From: Litomosoides sigmodontis
Taxonomy: Eukaryota; Nematoda; Chromadorea; Rhabditida; Onchocercidae
Reading direction: 5' to 3'
DNA length: 64,000 nt
Assembly (NCBI GenBank): GCA_963070105.1
Contig: OY718804.1
Span: 6,533,317 to 6,597,316, forward strand
The notes beneath the pieces were generated by a model. That model was not told the origin of the DNA. It was given only the letters and a program-made list of their open reading frames with translations, and did no database searches. Of this stretch, positions 1 through 23,418 are shown piece after piece (position 1 is the stretch's first letter; the number at the start of each line of letters is the position of its first letter). A program made the translations under genes and the position numbers.

Positions 1-2761
1 TATTATTGGTTTTTTCTCCGATAAATGGAGATTGTGGTCAAGCAGGACGAGTGTCGAAATCCGTAAAATGTGGGAGGTAATGCATGGCAGTTATCAAACG
101 GCTATATTTTAGGACAATTTTCCTTCTGTACTATCAGCAAGGGTAGATTTCGGTGACAGATTAATTAACGATGAAAAATGAAACTGATATAACTCATTAA
201 TTAAATAAATAATACTTCAATTAATGTCTTTTCATCAATCAATCGCACAAAATTGAATTAATTGCGTTTTTTTTGTTGTCAATGGTTTTTTCGCTGAAAC
301 AATTTCTTCTGGTCAAGCCCGATGACCAAACTCTTACAACGACAGTTGCGCATCACTTTGCGCATCACTTTCGACTTGCTAATTCTTATAAAAGAAATAA
401 GTACTAGGCATTACGTAGGAAAGAAGCGAAATCAGGCCTGCTTATCTGTTCAACCAGAAAACCTTTTGCGCGTAAAATTTGTCATTTGTAGATTTCGAAT
501 TCGAAAAAATGGAAATGAATTGAAATGAAGTAATTACTTATATATATTCTCTTAAGCGATCTTAACCGTCGATTATACAACACATCGAAATTTCCACTTT
601 ATTCAAATTCTAATAGGATTATGAATTTCAATTACTATTTGATTCTTTTTTATTTAACAATTTTTTCCATTCCAATGTGCTATTAATGAAGAATAAACTT
701 GTGCTTTTTGGAATGCTGCTTGACATATAGGAATTCATTGTTGTGATTCCTTTATATTCGCAAAATTAGCACTCTGCCAGTACCTGAAAAGGACAGGGAT
801 TCATTCGGCTAGGTACAGTGGACAGGCATTCAGTGGACCATTTTGCATATTCCGCTTTTCAAATTTACATCACCTTTACCTGGTTGGAAAGCAGTAGCAG
901 CCTGCCTGGAAACTCTCAGTATCGCTGAGAGGAGAAATTGTCAGAATGTATGGAAGCTCAGTGATAGAGATATTTTGCCATACACCCAATGCGATTGGAA
1001 TTTAATTTTCTTTTCAAATGTAACCGAAGGCTTTTAGCATTGGAAAAATGCTCCTTTATGAATGGGTTTATGAAATGCTTCAGCATGGATTCACGTAGCT
1101 TATCCGTTAGCATTAATCGATCATCCTCTTGCAATTTCCGAAACTTTCATCAGATGTCCAGGATTGGCCTATCGCTGAATCAGACACTAACGAGCAGGGT
1201 GAAATTTGCTCGGACAACTAATCAGTTTTAGATTTGTCATACAATAAAGAGGGATTTATTACACTTTCAATTGGCGCGAAAAGTATTTCCAGAATGCTTA
1301 GGATTGCCGGCAACCATTTGCGCCCTTAAAAATATTCTCCTGCGAAGTCGTTTATTGGCTGCTTCTATTTGTTTCCTTTCCCTTCTCCTGCCCAGCAAAG
1401 AAAATTCAACTTTCCTTAGGCTGTGATTGAATTAATTGGTTAATTGCTCACACGATCGAGTGGATGAAGTGACTGGATGCCATGTTCTGCATTTCATACG
1501 TCAAAATAACTGGTGAACTGCTGTCCCACACACAGCTCAATGACCATCACTAGCTCCTCTGATCAATTGAATTTCAAATCTTACAAAGTAGCTTAAAGGC
1601 ATCGATAATTCATAGACTTTATTGGTTACAATCAAAAGAAGAGGGGAGAACCCGATATTTCGTAAACAAAATCGATAGAAGTCAAAAAAGAATATTGTAA
1701 AATTAAAACTTTTCGTTTCATATTGCTTTTCTTGGTCACGTTGTTGCGATGCAACTTAGCACTGTTGAAAATTGATTGGCTTGTTTGTCCATTTGTGCAT
1801 AAATGTTAACCACTTGTTGCGCAGGTTGCATGAGCTGGTGCATTGGTCATCCAAATGCGTGCATGTGACAGCAGAAGGGGAATGAATGAAATTTGGCTAC
1901 TGGCATTGCTGTCTTATCAGCTCGTAGTTATCATTAATGCAGTCAGAGTGATCAACAACGGCTTAGCATCACCTGAAATTGTCCATTCACCTGCTTCAAC
2001 CAAACGTTTGCTTTCTCTTTTTTTTCAAATTAGAATTACAATTTAATGAGTCGGCCAAAAAGGAGAATGGTTTCATTTAGACCATTTCTTCTTTTTTTCC
2101 TATGAATGATAACAATTAATGACACAATCGTTTGATGACAATTAATAATAGGTAATTTAGCCTAATAAATGTTTAACCGATGCATAACTAATTTCGAACA
2201 TCTAATTTCAATTAGATTAAAAAGGGCTGATAATTTAATTCTGGTAATTTTCATTTACTGCTATAGATTACCATGATTATTATTTGCGGAAGGTGGGGGA
2301 GCGGCACTTTTTGAAAATGTTAGGAAAACAGCCAACGGCATTTGCTTTCTAAATTTTTTTTGTACGAATTGCGCTGTCATAAAAAGGAATGTATATGGAA
2401 CCAGTTTTTGATATAATTAAACCCTGAATGGAATGGTACCATTATTCAGCAATGTAAGAAAAACGAATAAATTAGTTGGCTAAAAAAAAGTAATGTAAGA
2501 TGCATAACGCTGAGAGTGATTGCTCACATCATCTCAACATTACTGGTGGAAATGCAAATTTTAAATGCCTGAAAGTTTAGACTACAAAAATTTTTGCGAT
2601 CAAGAAAATGGTGGATTAAGGGAAAATGCGGTGATATTTTAGTAAAAAGCAAAAAAAAGAAATGCAATTTCAAATCAAATAATTTGCCTAGGGGGACTGA
2701 TATTTGCCTCACCACGTCTTTCGGATAGTTTTATGAGAACTTTACGGAAGAGAAATAGTTG
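1..2761. other. Upstream non-coding region with one candidate signal-peptide exon
   Basis: I see no recognisable gene here. Open frames are short and AT-biased. The only stretch of note is a + strand frame from 1882 (MNEIWLLALLSYQLVVIINA) that looks like a secretory signal peptide. It could be the first exon of the vWA/ZP gene that follows, but the only in-phase donor I find (about 2009) is weak, so I did not include it in that gene. Confidence 0.4.
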
Positions 2762-5700
2762 ATGCCAATGAGAGGTAAGACTCTTCTGAAGTCACTGTTT
2801 ACTTCTTCCTGGACATTTGCATTAATTTTATCACTAATTTAAGAAATTTGCATTTGCAGCTCGATGCATTGTTAAGGCACAACCACTGGATTTGGTATTT
2901 GTGCTGGACAGTTCAGGTTCGTTGAGGAATAAATTTCAAGACGAAATCGATATCATTCGTCGGATCGTCAAACACGTTACCATTGGAGAATCCGCAACAC
3001 GGGTCATGCTTATACAATTCAGGTTTTTCTGCTACTCAAAATATTTGCATTTTTTAAATTCAATAAAATGTTGCAAGTTTATTCAATCTGTGCGTTAATT
3101 ATCACCTTTTGCAAAAGTTAACAAAGTTTAAAAAAAAAAGAGAATTTCGTGAAACATTTTTTAGTGGTGTTCAACATTTGGAGTTTAATTTCAAAAAATT
3201 CAAGGATCGTGAAGATATCCTTGGTGCCGTAGACGTGTTAAGGCATGTGTCAGGCATAACACGAATGGGTGATGCATTTGAATACACTCTTAATGCGCTG
3301 AATGAAGAAAATGTAAATATGCATAGTTTCAAAATCTTTGCTTAACTTTTGCCTCAACTGCTCGATGATGTTACTTTTGCAAAAGATAAATTGCATTAAT
3401 TAAATTATACTTTTATATCTAAACGATTTATAAAATGGGATATGGTTTTGCCATTTCATAAATAATACAAAAGTGCTAAATTTTTAAAATTTTAAGGGAA
3501 TGAGGCCCTCTAATGTACCAAAGATAATATATTTATTATCGGATGGCCGGACGCACGATTACCCGAAAGATAGAGAAATGGCAGATTTATTGAGGCAACA
3601 AATTAGCAACGTTGATATCTACGCTTATGGAACTGGCGAATACGTTGCTATTAGCGAGCTTATTGCTATCACAAAGGTAAGACCGAAAAACTGGAACTAT
3701 CATTCCTTGGGAGTTGTATGAAATCTGCTCGATTAGTGCTGTTAAATAACTGTAAAATGGAAATAATTCACTAATTAAATCTTCCATTTCACTTTTTATT
3801 AAGAAACAAAACGCACATAATTTCCATATTTATTCGTATTCTTTATAGGATTCTAAAAAGATCGTAACAAATCAAAATCTGAAAGATCTGGAGCCGATGT
3901 TTGATCGGTGGAGAGGTACTGAAGTTTGTGAGGAATTACCTGGTATGTACATAAAGCAGAACATGTTACTAGTAGCTTCAAACAAATTTCACTTCAAAAT
4001 TACAAAAAATTAAATTCCCCGGTAGCACTGATTATCCCTTTTTCAAATAGCAGCTACAGCACTTGGCATCCAAATATAAATTCCGTTTCATTTCGGTATC
4101 ACAGGGTCTTTCAAGGTGTTGCAAGGGACTACTGGTATCAGTGCCGGGAAAGCAGTTGAGAATTTTTTTGTTATTTGGCACAAGCAACGGTAGTAGAAGG
4201 AGCCATTTCATTGAAGTTTCCAAAAGCGCAAATAATTTCAAGTAATATATTTAAGTTTGCGTTCGTGGATCTGATAAACCACTTGACTTGATCCTGATCA
4301 TTGACTCATCCGAGTCAGTTTCCCACCTTTTTGATGAGCAAATCAAATTTGCAATTGAACGAATCATCCACAACATTAACATACATCCGGATGCTGTCAG
4401 GTAATTCCTTAATTCTTATCTAAGCCATTTTATTTGCAAACGTACGACTGCTGCATTCCGCGAAGAGAAAGAAATTGGTGTATGGGTGATTATTTTCTGA
4501 ATTCCAAACCTGGTCTGCTCTCATTCTCTCCTCTCCTCCCATATCTGCAATATGTAATCACCTGGAATAATAATTAGTACTGACAAATTAGACAATAGAC
4601 AATGTTGCAAATTATGGAACACTCACTTCAACACCCACTTAATTTTTATTCGAATTTTACAAAAGTGAAATTCGAATGAATTGTCGGCGAAAGCTCGCGT
4701 AGTCTCCTCTTCGAGGAATGGAGTTGTTGCAATAGCGCTCGTCAACAAAACAGAGCCAGTCATTCACCTAGGTGCATATGCAAGTGACACGCGAGCGCCT
4801 GCTTCCTTCCACTCGTCATCATTACTCTTACTCTTGTTAGCAGTAAATGAAAACAACCGGTCTCAGCAATACATGAGGCCTTGTTCATTAGCGCCTATTA
4901 TTTCAAAAAGAAATAAATAGCATTCCGTTTCTTCCAACCTCCTTATACATTTCAAGTGATGTTGACATGCGTAACACACACACACACACACACACAAATT
5001 TGTTTTCAAACCAGTCTCACCAAGTTTAAACTTTCGCTGACATCATTCCAGCTGTTGACACGGCAGGGTACCGAAATTTCATTTGACCTGTAATACAATG
5101 GAATGAATGAAATTGAAATGCACAGATGCATGTTTACAGGATGGCTCTGATTACTTACTCCGGACAAGTGCACATCCATTTCAAATTCAACAATCCGAGA
5201 TTTGGCAATAACACCGCGGTAATAGAGTATTTAAGTGGGTTGAAATCAATGAAGAGCACCACTGCGACACATATCGCATTACAAAGTGCCTACGAGCTGA
5301 TAAAGGACAATGATAGCGAAAGCGGTGCAGTTCGCTTCTTCATTCTCAACATTTCCATTTCCCAAATAAATTACAGCAATTTTTGACAAAAGCAATTGCG
5401 AGAGTACATGCGAACGGTTGCAGGAGTACGTGAGGGAATTAAAAAGATGGTCATCATATTTACCGATGGTCACTCGAAGCGTTCACCGCTAGAAATGGCG
5501 CTGCGCCTTAAAGATGAAGGAGTGGAAGTTTTTGCGATAACATTAACTTCAGCACCATATGCAGACGAAGGCGAACTGTTAAGCATCACGCAGAATGTGG
5601 ACCATGTTTTTATGCCTGTTAATTTAAAGGTTCTAGTAATTACGGTATAAGTGTAATCAATGAAATTGATGTCCAAGCAACCTCACATATTTAACTTTAC

Positions 5701-7609
5701 ATGTAACACGTTATTTTTTATCAAATTTAGGCTAACTTACAAGAAATACAATACTCCAAAAGAGATTTCAATAGTAATTTTATGTCAGTAAACTAAACGT
5801 CATTCTTACGGAATGCGTCATGGGATCAATCGGACGTTGCAATTAATCTTTTCACTGGTACGTGCTGCTTACTTCAGGACTTCGAAGCCAAATTCTCTCC
5901 TTATGTTGGCTTTGGTTGCGTTGGCCTGCGTTTGGGACCTGATCCAGAACCAAGGATTCGTGGTGCTACCGATATTACCTGCGACGAAAGTTCTCTCACC
6001 TTTACTGTCCGAACGCAGCGACCAATGACAGGCCTTATGTATGCGCAACAGTATTACGATGATACGAGATGTGTGAAGGTAGTAAATGCTACTTCATTTA
6101 ATTAATAAATCAATCTTTCACGTTATTCGTTTCAAGATGAATTTGTTGTCCATTTGATTTCGAGCAAAAAAATTTTTTAATTTCGCAAGAAGTTTGCAAA
6201 CATTATTATGCATTCGTTTGATATGATATTTGAGCATTTAAAAAGAGTTTGATAATTTTGCAGATAACCGATGGATCATCCAGAGAAATTTCTATCACGT
6301 TTTACGAGGGCACGTGTGGCCTCATCAAAGCACCAACTACAGTATCTTGCCTTATTCTTCATCAATTAATTTTTTCTCAAATTAATCTTCTAATTTTTAC
6401 TGATTGCTTATTTATAGAAACGCGATGGGTACGTGTTCAATATCACCGTGATACTGCAATTTCATCCGATTATCATCACAAGAGCTGATCAAGTATTGTA
6501 TTTCAAATTGATGTGATACCGTCGGGATGAGTGAATTAGTGCTAAACCTTGCTTACCTTGGAAATGAATGATTTACGGTGGAGATTGCAGGGTTTGAGTA
6601 TATCGTGCTTCCATCAACAGCCGCTTTCACTGCAAGAAGTGGGTAGTTCATCAATCAAGAAACTGAGCGATGTTGAATGCTCATATCGACTCCACCGATT
6701 TGCGTCCGATCAGTGCGTTCCATTGGATGCTAAAGTTGGCGAATCGTTATACCACAGATGGGAATGCGATAGTCGTAAGTCCATCTCGCAGCACTTGAAT
6801 TCCATCCTACTACTATAGCATAGCTGTTCGATTGCAGATGGACGACACGGACTGTCCTTCTCATAACGCTTATTAAAATTACTACTTTACATCATTCATT
6901 TCTTCATTCACTTCTCAACCAAATTTCAATCTATTTCAGCGCCAAATTATCAATATTTAGTGCATGATTGCTTTGTTAAATCGAAAAGGAAAAATGTGCT
7001 AATTATGGACTCCAACGGGTAAGCACCACAATAAGCAATCTCAATTATCCACTCTCACTTGCAATAGACGGACGATGGTTGTTGCTTGTTTCTTTCAGAT
7101 GTGAAGTAGACCCACATTTCCTGGAAACACCTGATTACACGAAATTTTCTGAGAACTGGACAAGTGATGTATACATCTTCAGAGAAATGAGTGTATTCAA
7201 ATTCCCCGGAGATGGGAATATTCTCTTCCAATGCCAAATATCATTGTGTGATATGGAAAGCGACGATGCATGCAAGACTATGATTGTTAGCTTTATACTT
7301 TTAAATTTAATAAGCGCTTCTTTTCCTGATTTCAATTTCAAACTGATAAAATCATAAGTTTCACAATATTTCATTTCGCAAATTACTATCAGTATAATCC
7401 ACGGCATTACCTTTTTCATTTGATATAAATTTTGTTTCAAGCCTCCACGCTGCTCGAATTCGACGTTGACGCTGCAACATGAAACAGAAGATAAGGTAAA
7501 ACTGGGATTCGCAATTACGTTTAATGTGGAAACTAGGACGTTAAATGTTTTGGAAAATGAATCAACTAGGTCAGACACTTCTATAAAATATTGCGATATC
7601 AGAGTGTAA
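2762..7609 (+). CDS. Extracellular protein with two vWA domains and a ZP (cuticlin-type) domain
   Basis: Sixteen exons join in phase: 2762-2774, 2860-3022, 3165-3312, 3497-3676, 3849-3942, 4256-4400, 5140-5324, 5424-5629, 5731-5787, 5878-6078, 6264-6341, 6418-6492, 6591-6774, 6940-7018, 7099-7285 and 7442-7609, about 720 residues. The first vWA domain opens with DLVFVLDSSGS and carries LSDGRTHD; the second opens with DLILIIDSSES and carries IFTDGHSK, so both metal-site DxSxS signatures are kept. The ZP domain follows (ITCDESSLTFTV, then HDCFVKSKRK and FQCQISLC), with spaced cysteines. Nematode ZP proteins usually build cuticle or apical matrix. Both ends are uncertain: the modelled start has no signal peptide, and no membrane anchor follows the ZP domain. 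A donor-like ACTAG/GTCAGA near 7568 could lead to another exon. Domain identity is secure; exact termini are not. Confidence 0.85.
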
Positions 7610-9139
7610 ACAATGTTCCAGAATACGTTATGTTATCTATTGCAATCTACGAATTCTAGCTTTCAATTCAGCAGATAAGCTTTTCATGAGAAGAGTTATA
7701 TAACTAAGAAGGTCAAGTTTGAGGATAACAAATACTGTGAATATTTTTGTTCATATCAATTCGCTTAAACCTTTCGGAGAAACTTGTAATTTTAAACATG
7801 CAAAGTTGTTATGTGTTAAAAGTACATTCATTTGTTTTATCACATTCGTTCCATAAAGCGGGTATATTCGTGTATAAAACAATATTTTGCTTATACATCA
7901 CTTCGATATTTCCGTTCTCTTTACTTATCTTTCCATAATACTGACAAAGCAATTCTACCACAGCGCCAGGAATACGTCATCTAATGTTTCTTTCTATCCA
8001 AGCCATCTCATTCATTACTTTCACTGACATATGCCATGTTTATCCATGTAAAGCGTCTAGTTTACTGTCTAATTAGTTGTGTTTGTGGTCTAGACATATG
8101 CATGTTAATAATTAGTAGGGATCTCATCAACTGCAACGTTTCTTTCAAAAGCTGTGGTATGCCATGAAAATAAAATTTAGTTCTTTTAAAATTCCCGCAA
8201 CTTTTCAGTCCTGAAGCAATATTTTCACACAATCAAGTCGATCCTTCTGAAGTGCTCGAAACAATTTATTCCTAAACTTCAATACCTTATCGAGAAACAC
8301 TATTTGGTGCAGATGATTAGAACTATACTGACTAACTTAGTTACTTCTTTCTAGAGCCGTACTATTCAGCTAGTGGTGAGCTCTTCAGTAGTAATTAACT
8401 AACCTAATATTACTAGGAGTAGGGTGGCTCACTGCTATATGTAAATGATAAAGGGTAAAATAAGAGGCGTTTAAAAGCTGCTAAATAGAGTTAAGAGACG
8501 AAAAACAGTTTATAGTTTGAAAAAAAGTTAAAGAAAAGGGAATTCAGCGTTGTAAAATGGTTTCACGTGCGATTGGATTCACCAAAAATCCTTCGCGTCT
8601 ACTAGAAACAATTTAAAATGAGTTACAACCCCAACATTTATGTAATTTTGTCATTGGAAACTGTAACATACGGTTGTGCCTTCCGGAGAGATCTTTGCTA
8701 ATAATGAGGTTACAAAATTATTTCTAGAAACTGTGAAACATTAATAGCTTGAATCGTAAAAATCTTATATGTGACTCCAATTATATGTGACTAAAATTTT
8801 ACGCTTATTAATTAACCGACAATTTACAGGACAAATATAGGATGTGATGGTGAATCATCGAGAGTTGCAGGGTAACTGCTTTTATCTTTAAAAATTCCAT
8901 CATTTATTAGGCGTTAAAAATTTTAAATCGGGCACCTTAACATGCTGAGTACTTTGATGAAACATAACCGAAAGATTTATCTAAATACAACGCACAAGAG
9001 TTTTATAAAAGGCAGCAGTGATATGCCTATAATGAAAGGCCCTCTAACTTTCATTTTCCACTGCTAATGAAAAACGAAATGTTCGAAATTGTAAGAAGCA
9101 GATCAACTACCAATCTATGACATGGGCGATGTGAAAATC
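7610..9139. other. Intergenic region, nothing recognised
   Basis: AT-rich sequence with short open frames only. A hydrophobic frame at 7747-7938 (+) might be a further 3' exon of the vWA/ZP gene supplying a membrane anchor, but no splice junction supports it. Confidence 0.4.
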
Positions 9140-10370
9140 TTACAGCACTGAAGAAGTAGTGGATTCAAAAGGAAGAGTGTTACCGAGACAAATGATTCGT
9201 ATACAGAGGACTGAACCAGAAGAAAATGTTGTACGTACTGAGCTTCGGTTCGTTATTTACCAGTCGAGAAAGGATTTGGAGGAAAAAGCTCTCTATGAGG
9301 CAAGATGACGCTATTGCTTTGTAGTTCAAAGTGTTCCAATGGACGGACATTCACGCCATTTAAAGATGTGATCTTGAAATGCGACATTCAAAAGTTTGAA
9401 ACTTCATTCGAAACAGTGATTTCCTCTACAAAAATAATCGAAGAGTAAAAAAAACTGCCCGAGAAAAATACTTTTAACGTATTATCGCAGGAAAATATAG
9501 TCAATGAAGCGATACAGTGTTTAATGAAGAAATATGCGGAGATGAATGCGGGACACGTGCAGCAGTCCTCACGTGCTCCAAAAATTCAAGTTAGCAAATT
9601 TACAAAGGTCTTAGAGCACAAGCATCTTCCTATCATCAGATAGCATAACTTGCACCATACACATGCAGGCTGATGTGGATTAGAGAACACGAATATTCGC
9701 TGAGTTTCGTTAACGATTTATACTTTGGTTCTGTAATTGATTCAAATGATTACCTTCTGCAGGCACTATCAAAAGACGACCTACCAAAGTCATCATCCTC
9801 AAAATTAAACGCTGATAAGGATTGGATGGGTGAAACTCAAAAACGACTAGAAGTTTGTCTTATCCGCCTGTCATATTATATCAACAGATATATCAACTCT
9901 TATCATTTTCACTGATAGATCATAGAATGAGTAATTTCAAATAACCACTTCTAGAGTCTTCTCGTTCCTCTTGGTCATTTATGTGTATGTGAGACGATCC
10001 ACCTAAAAAGTACTATTCTTTCATGCATAATTTGCCTAATTTCAATATTTCATGAGAGCTGTACTTACTTAAAGTGTTCGGATTGTCCGAAAACTTTCAG
10101 TTGGTGGCAAAACGAGTGCAGACAATTGAGAAAAGCGCGGCGATGATTAGTCCTGAATTCTCAGCTTTCCAGACGCAACTCGCATCATTGCTGGCTGATT
10201 TAGAAGAGCGGAAAAAAGCTGGCGGTAGTCCCGATGCCGCTTACTACAACAGTCAAGTCATTCGCGAGAAGCTTGAGTTACTACAGCAGTTCGCTGCAAC
10301 AACTGCTCGTGTGAGGACTTCTCAGAAAATTTATGGAGTGAGACCGCGGAAGACATCACTTTTCACCTGA
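9140..10370 (+). pseudogene. Decayed or frameshifted coding region of unknown family
   Basis: Several pieces look protein-like but do not join. An open frame from about 9150 reads VVDSKGRVLPRQMIRIQR and ends at a stop at about 9306; the apparent continuation moves through two other frames within about 30 bases (DDAIAL, then CSSKCSNGRTFTPFKDVILK). Further pieces are ENIVNEAIQCLMKKYAEMN (about 9500), a 9673-9915 frame, and a clean exon-like frame at 10074-10370 with a charged helical segment (VIREKLELLQQFAATTARVR). The last piece begins just after a good acceptor (TTTCAG at about 10100). I do not recognise the family. It may be an old pseudogene, a gene with undetected introns, or real coding sequence damaged by assembly errors. 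Confidence 0.4.
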
Positions 10371-11384
10371 CTGTCTGTAGAGCTGTTAACAGTGAGTGAA
10401 TTCCGATGCAGACAGATCACTACTTTTCGTTGGCCAGATGAGGTGAAGCAAAAGTATTGGTTTGACTGTCACTAATGACCTCATATCACGTCAGCTGCAT
10501 AATCTCGAACGTACTGCAGGCATACATGAACCGTGACGCGCAACAGGACGACTCTCAAGCAAACTAATAAGAAGCCTATTATGACAAATGCGATAAGTTC
10601 ATTGTAGCAATAAAGTATTCTGAACAGAACCGATCTCATACAGTAAAATTTTCCTAAATATTACACATGACGATGTGGACAAGAGATGGAACGGAACCAA
10701 TGCAGATATCAGTGTTTACAACAACTTCGGAGCAATAGAAATTTCGAAAGTGCCTGGCGTGAACTAAGTGCCGCAAGATGAAAAGTTAAGTCCACCAATC
10801 ATAGACGCTAAACTTTACCACACAACTCAGATACGTCCTAGCCAAACACTTGGCGAATTTTCACTTTACCCGCCCACAACATACTGCACAACCGTTCTAC
10901 CCTTTTTTTAAATAGCCACCTTTGCTCTCACGTTTCTGTCAGTCTTTCCACCGTTCTCATTCTCATTTCCAGCCACCCTCCCTCACCTTCGAGAGAGCAA
11001 CTTCGCACTCCATCCTGTATGTTTCGCAGCGGTTGCATGATATGAAATCCTGAAATGAAATTTCTTGCTACTACTGCTGGTGTGGATATGTAAGCTGAAA
11101 TAAAGTAGAGTGATGCACTACTGCTGCTTTTAGCTAGCTTTTCTTATCTGCAACCGATTTTGTTGAAGTTCACATGGCACGATATTAAATAACTTTTTTA
11201 AAGTGCTTTCCCATCCCCTTATATGCAAAAATTTGGATCGAGTTGCATTTTGATTTCGTATTAAGTTTTTTAGTTACTGTTATCAAATTCTCAGACAATT
11301 TAGTTTTCACTTTTCTTGTTACAAGGTATTATTGCAGGTTCTAACAACACTATTAAAGAAGCATTAATAGTTTAGTCAACCCGT
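10371..11384. other. Intergenic region upstream of the KDM7-like gene
   Basis: No gene seen. I looked here for a PHD-finger exon belonging to the demethylase downstream (spaced C4-H-C3 residues and a WFHG-like motif) and found none. The segment presumably holds the promoter, but I cannot point to a defined element. Confidence 0.4.
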
Positions 11385-18549
<7,165 letters not shown>

Positions 18550-19486
18550 AAAGGAACAGTTACTGATGTTTTATCTGAGACATTCGTCTGTTTGATCTTT
18601 TCATTATTTCATTTTCATTTATTTAATACCCTTTCTGGAAAAATTTTTGATGCCAAGTTAATGTTTCAACGTTCGATGTTGAACTATCTCCTATGAAATA
18701 GTTTTATATAAAATCTATCACTACCAAAATGCCATTGTTTCTAGTTATATGTCTACGCTAAATAAATGGAAATTATCTAATTGTAAATATAATAGCATTT
18801 TTTGTAATGCATTTTATTTTCATATACTTTTTACTGCGGCGTATTTCTAATTTCCGTGAGAAAGACTGTTTGTCATGAATTTGATGTTTTCAGTGTAGTT
18901 TGACTCCTATATAGTGGATATGGAAATATTTTCTATACCTATAAAATTGTTCACAGTATTTCTCAATAATAATAATGATGTTCTTTATAGTTCATAGTTT
19001 ATATATATATATGCTTGAAGTGGAAAATTATATCAAGTTAAATTCTTTTCCTGTAAATCTGTCAACTTTAGGACGGACTAAGATATGTGTGTGTGTTTGT
19101 TATGTAACAAATTTTCTGTGGCTATAAAAGTTAAAATTAAAACGTATTCTGGTTGCGCGTGTTTTTAGAGTTTTCATTACTAATCTTTCAATTTTGGGTG
19201 AGATGTTCTGAGGCTTTTTCAATCATTTTCAATAAATTTTGTGTGTTATGGTGGAAGATAGTCGTTTTCTAAAAAAATGTGTTCGACATATTAATAATGC
19301 AAATTCGAAAAAAGTTATGTTGGATTGGTTCAACTTTTGAAAGTTCAGAATTTTGTTACGGAAGTAATATAGACAAGGTGATAATAAGATTGCAAGCATT
19401 TAGCGCTACGGGATAAATGGTTTTATATAAAATTTACTGAATCAGATTTCTAATACTGCTATTTTGGGAAGTTCTGTGGATAAATT
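18550..19486. other. Spacer between the demethylase and ALG1 genes
   Basis: AT-rich 3' and promoter sequence with no recognisable gene. Both flanking genes are on the + strand and 937 bases apart, which is long for a tight nematode operon. AATAAA-like signals occur soon after the demethylase stop (for example near 18760). Confidence 0.4.
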
Positions 19487-22467
<2,981 letters not shown>

Positions 22468-23418
22468 GAATAGATAAAAAATCTGAAAAAATTCTATTTT
22501 GAAAATATGACTCTGGATTCAAAAAATTAATTGTGCATGACTTTGTTTTGTTTTGCTTTTTTTTCTATACAAGAGATTGAAAGCTTTAGTTCTCTGTTAT
22601 TGATAACTTATAGTTGCTGGAAGTTCACGCGGTTATTGTTTTCCTGTTTTCTTAATTTTCATTATGTAAAAACCCTTGTTTCTTACTTTGGGACCTTCCT
22701 TGTGAAAATTAGAAGTTTTTTAAAAGTGTAAATCTAAAAATGTGGTTGCTTACTTCATAGTAAGAAATTTTTTCCGTGATCCCTGCAGACTAACAACACT
22801 CGCTTATCGAATGGTGACAAAAGTAGTGAAGGAGGACTTGAGTTAGTCTGCATATTAACACACGTTTATGGTTTACAAATTCTTTTGCTCATGTGATTAA
22901 TTAGTTCGCACATTCCATACTGCAGTATTTTTAGTATTGTTGTGGTAAAAGAATAATTGGTTATATTCGTCATAAAAAGTTTTGTTTTGAATTTATTTCA
23001 TAATTACAAATTTCGTAAGTATATTGGTCGTGATCTGAGCACTTTATATGGAGTTTCGAAACAAGATATTCATTATTTACGCTTCTTTAGTTGCTGTCGT
23101 CTGGCTGCTGGAAACAGTTAGTGGGACATTTTTCGAACTATGTGTTCAGTTGGTCATTAAAATAATGTGTTCCTGGTGCAGCTAGGTGGAGCTGTCCACA
23201 ATTCGTTTTGTAAATGAGTTATGGAATACTTTGCAGTTTTGAGGGAGACTCATCCTTTCTTGACAAGATAGGATTAAGATAATGCTTGTTTTACCAGAAG
23301 GTTATTTTCAATGTGATCTGCCGTTCTTAGGTTTTGGTGAGAATTGATTTCTTCATCTTCTCACACAGGCATGGAGCAAAATCATTGTTGCAAATAATGC
23401 ATTTAGGAGCTGCACTTC
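22468..23418. other. Intergenic region, nothing recognised
   Basis: AT-rich spacer of 951 bases between two + strand genes. Open frames are short and of low complexity. I found no gene or RNA here. Confidence 0.4.

Noticed and set aside
5813..6028. A 71-codon + strand frame in the ZP region
   Set aside because: Out of frame with the ZP exon 5878-6078, which carries conserved cysteines and joins its neighbours in phase.
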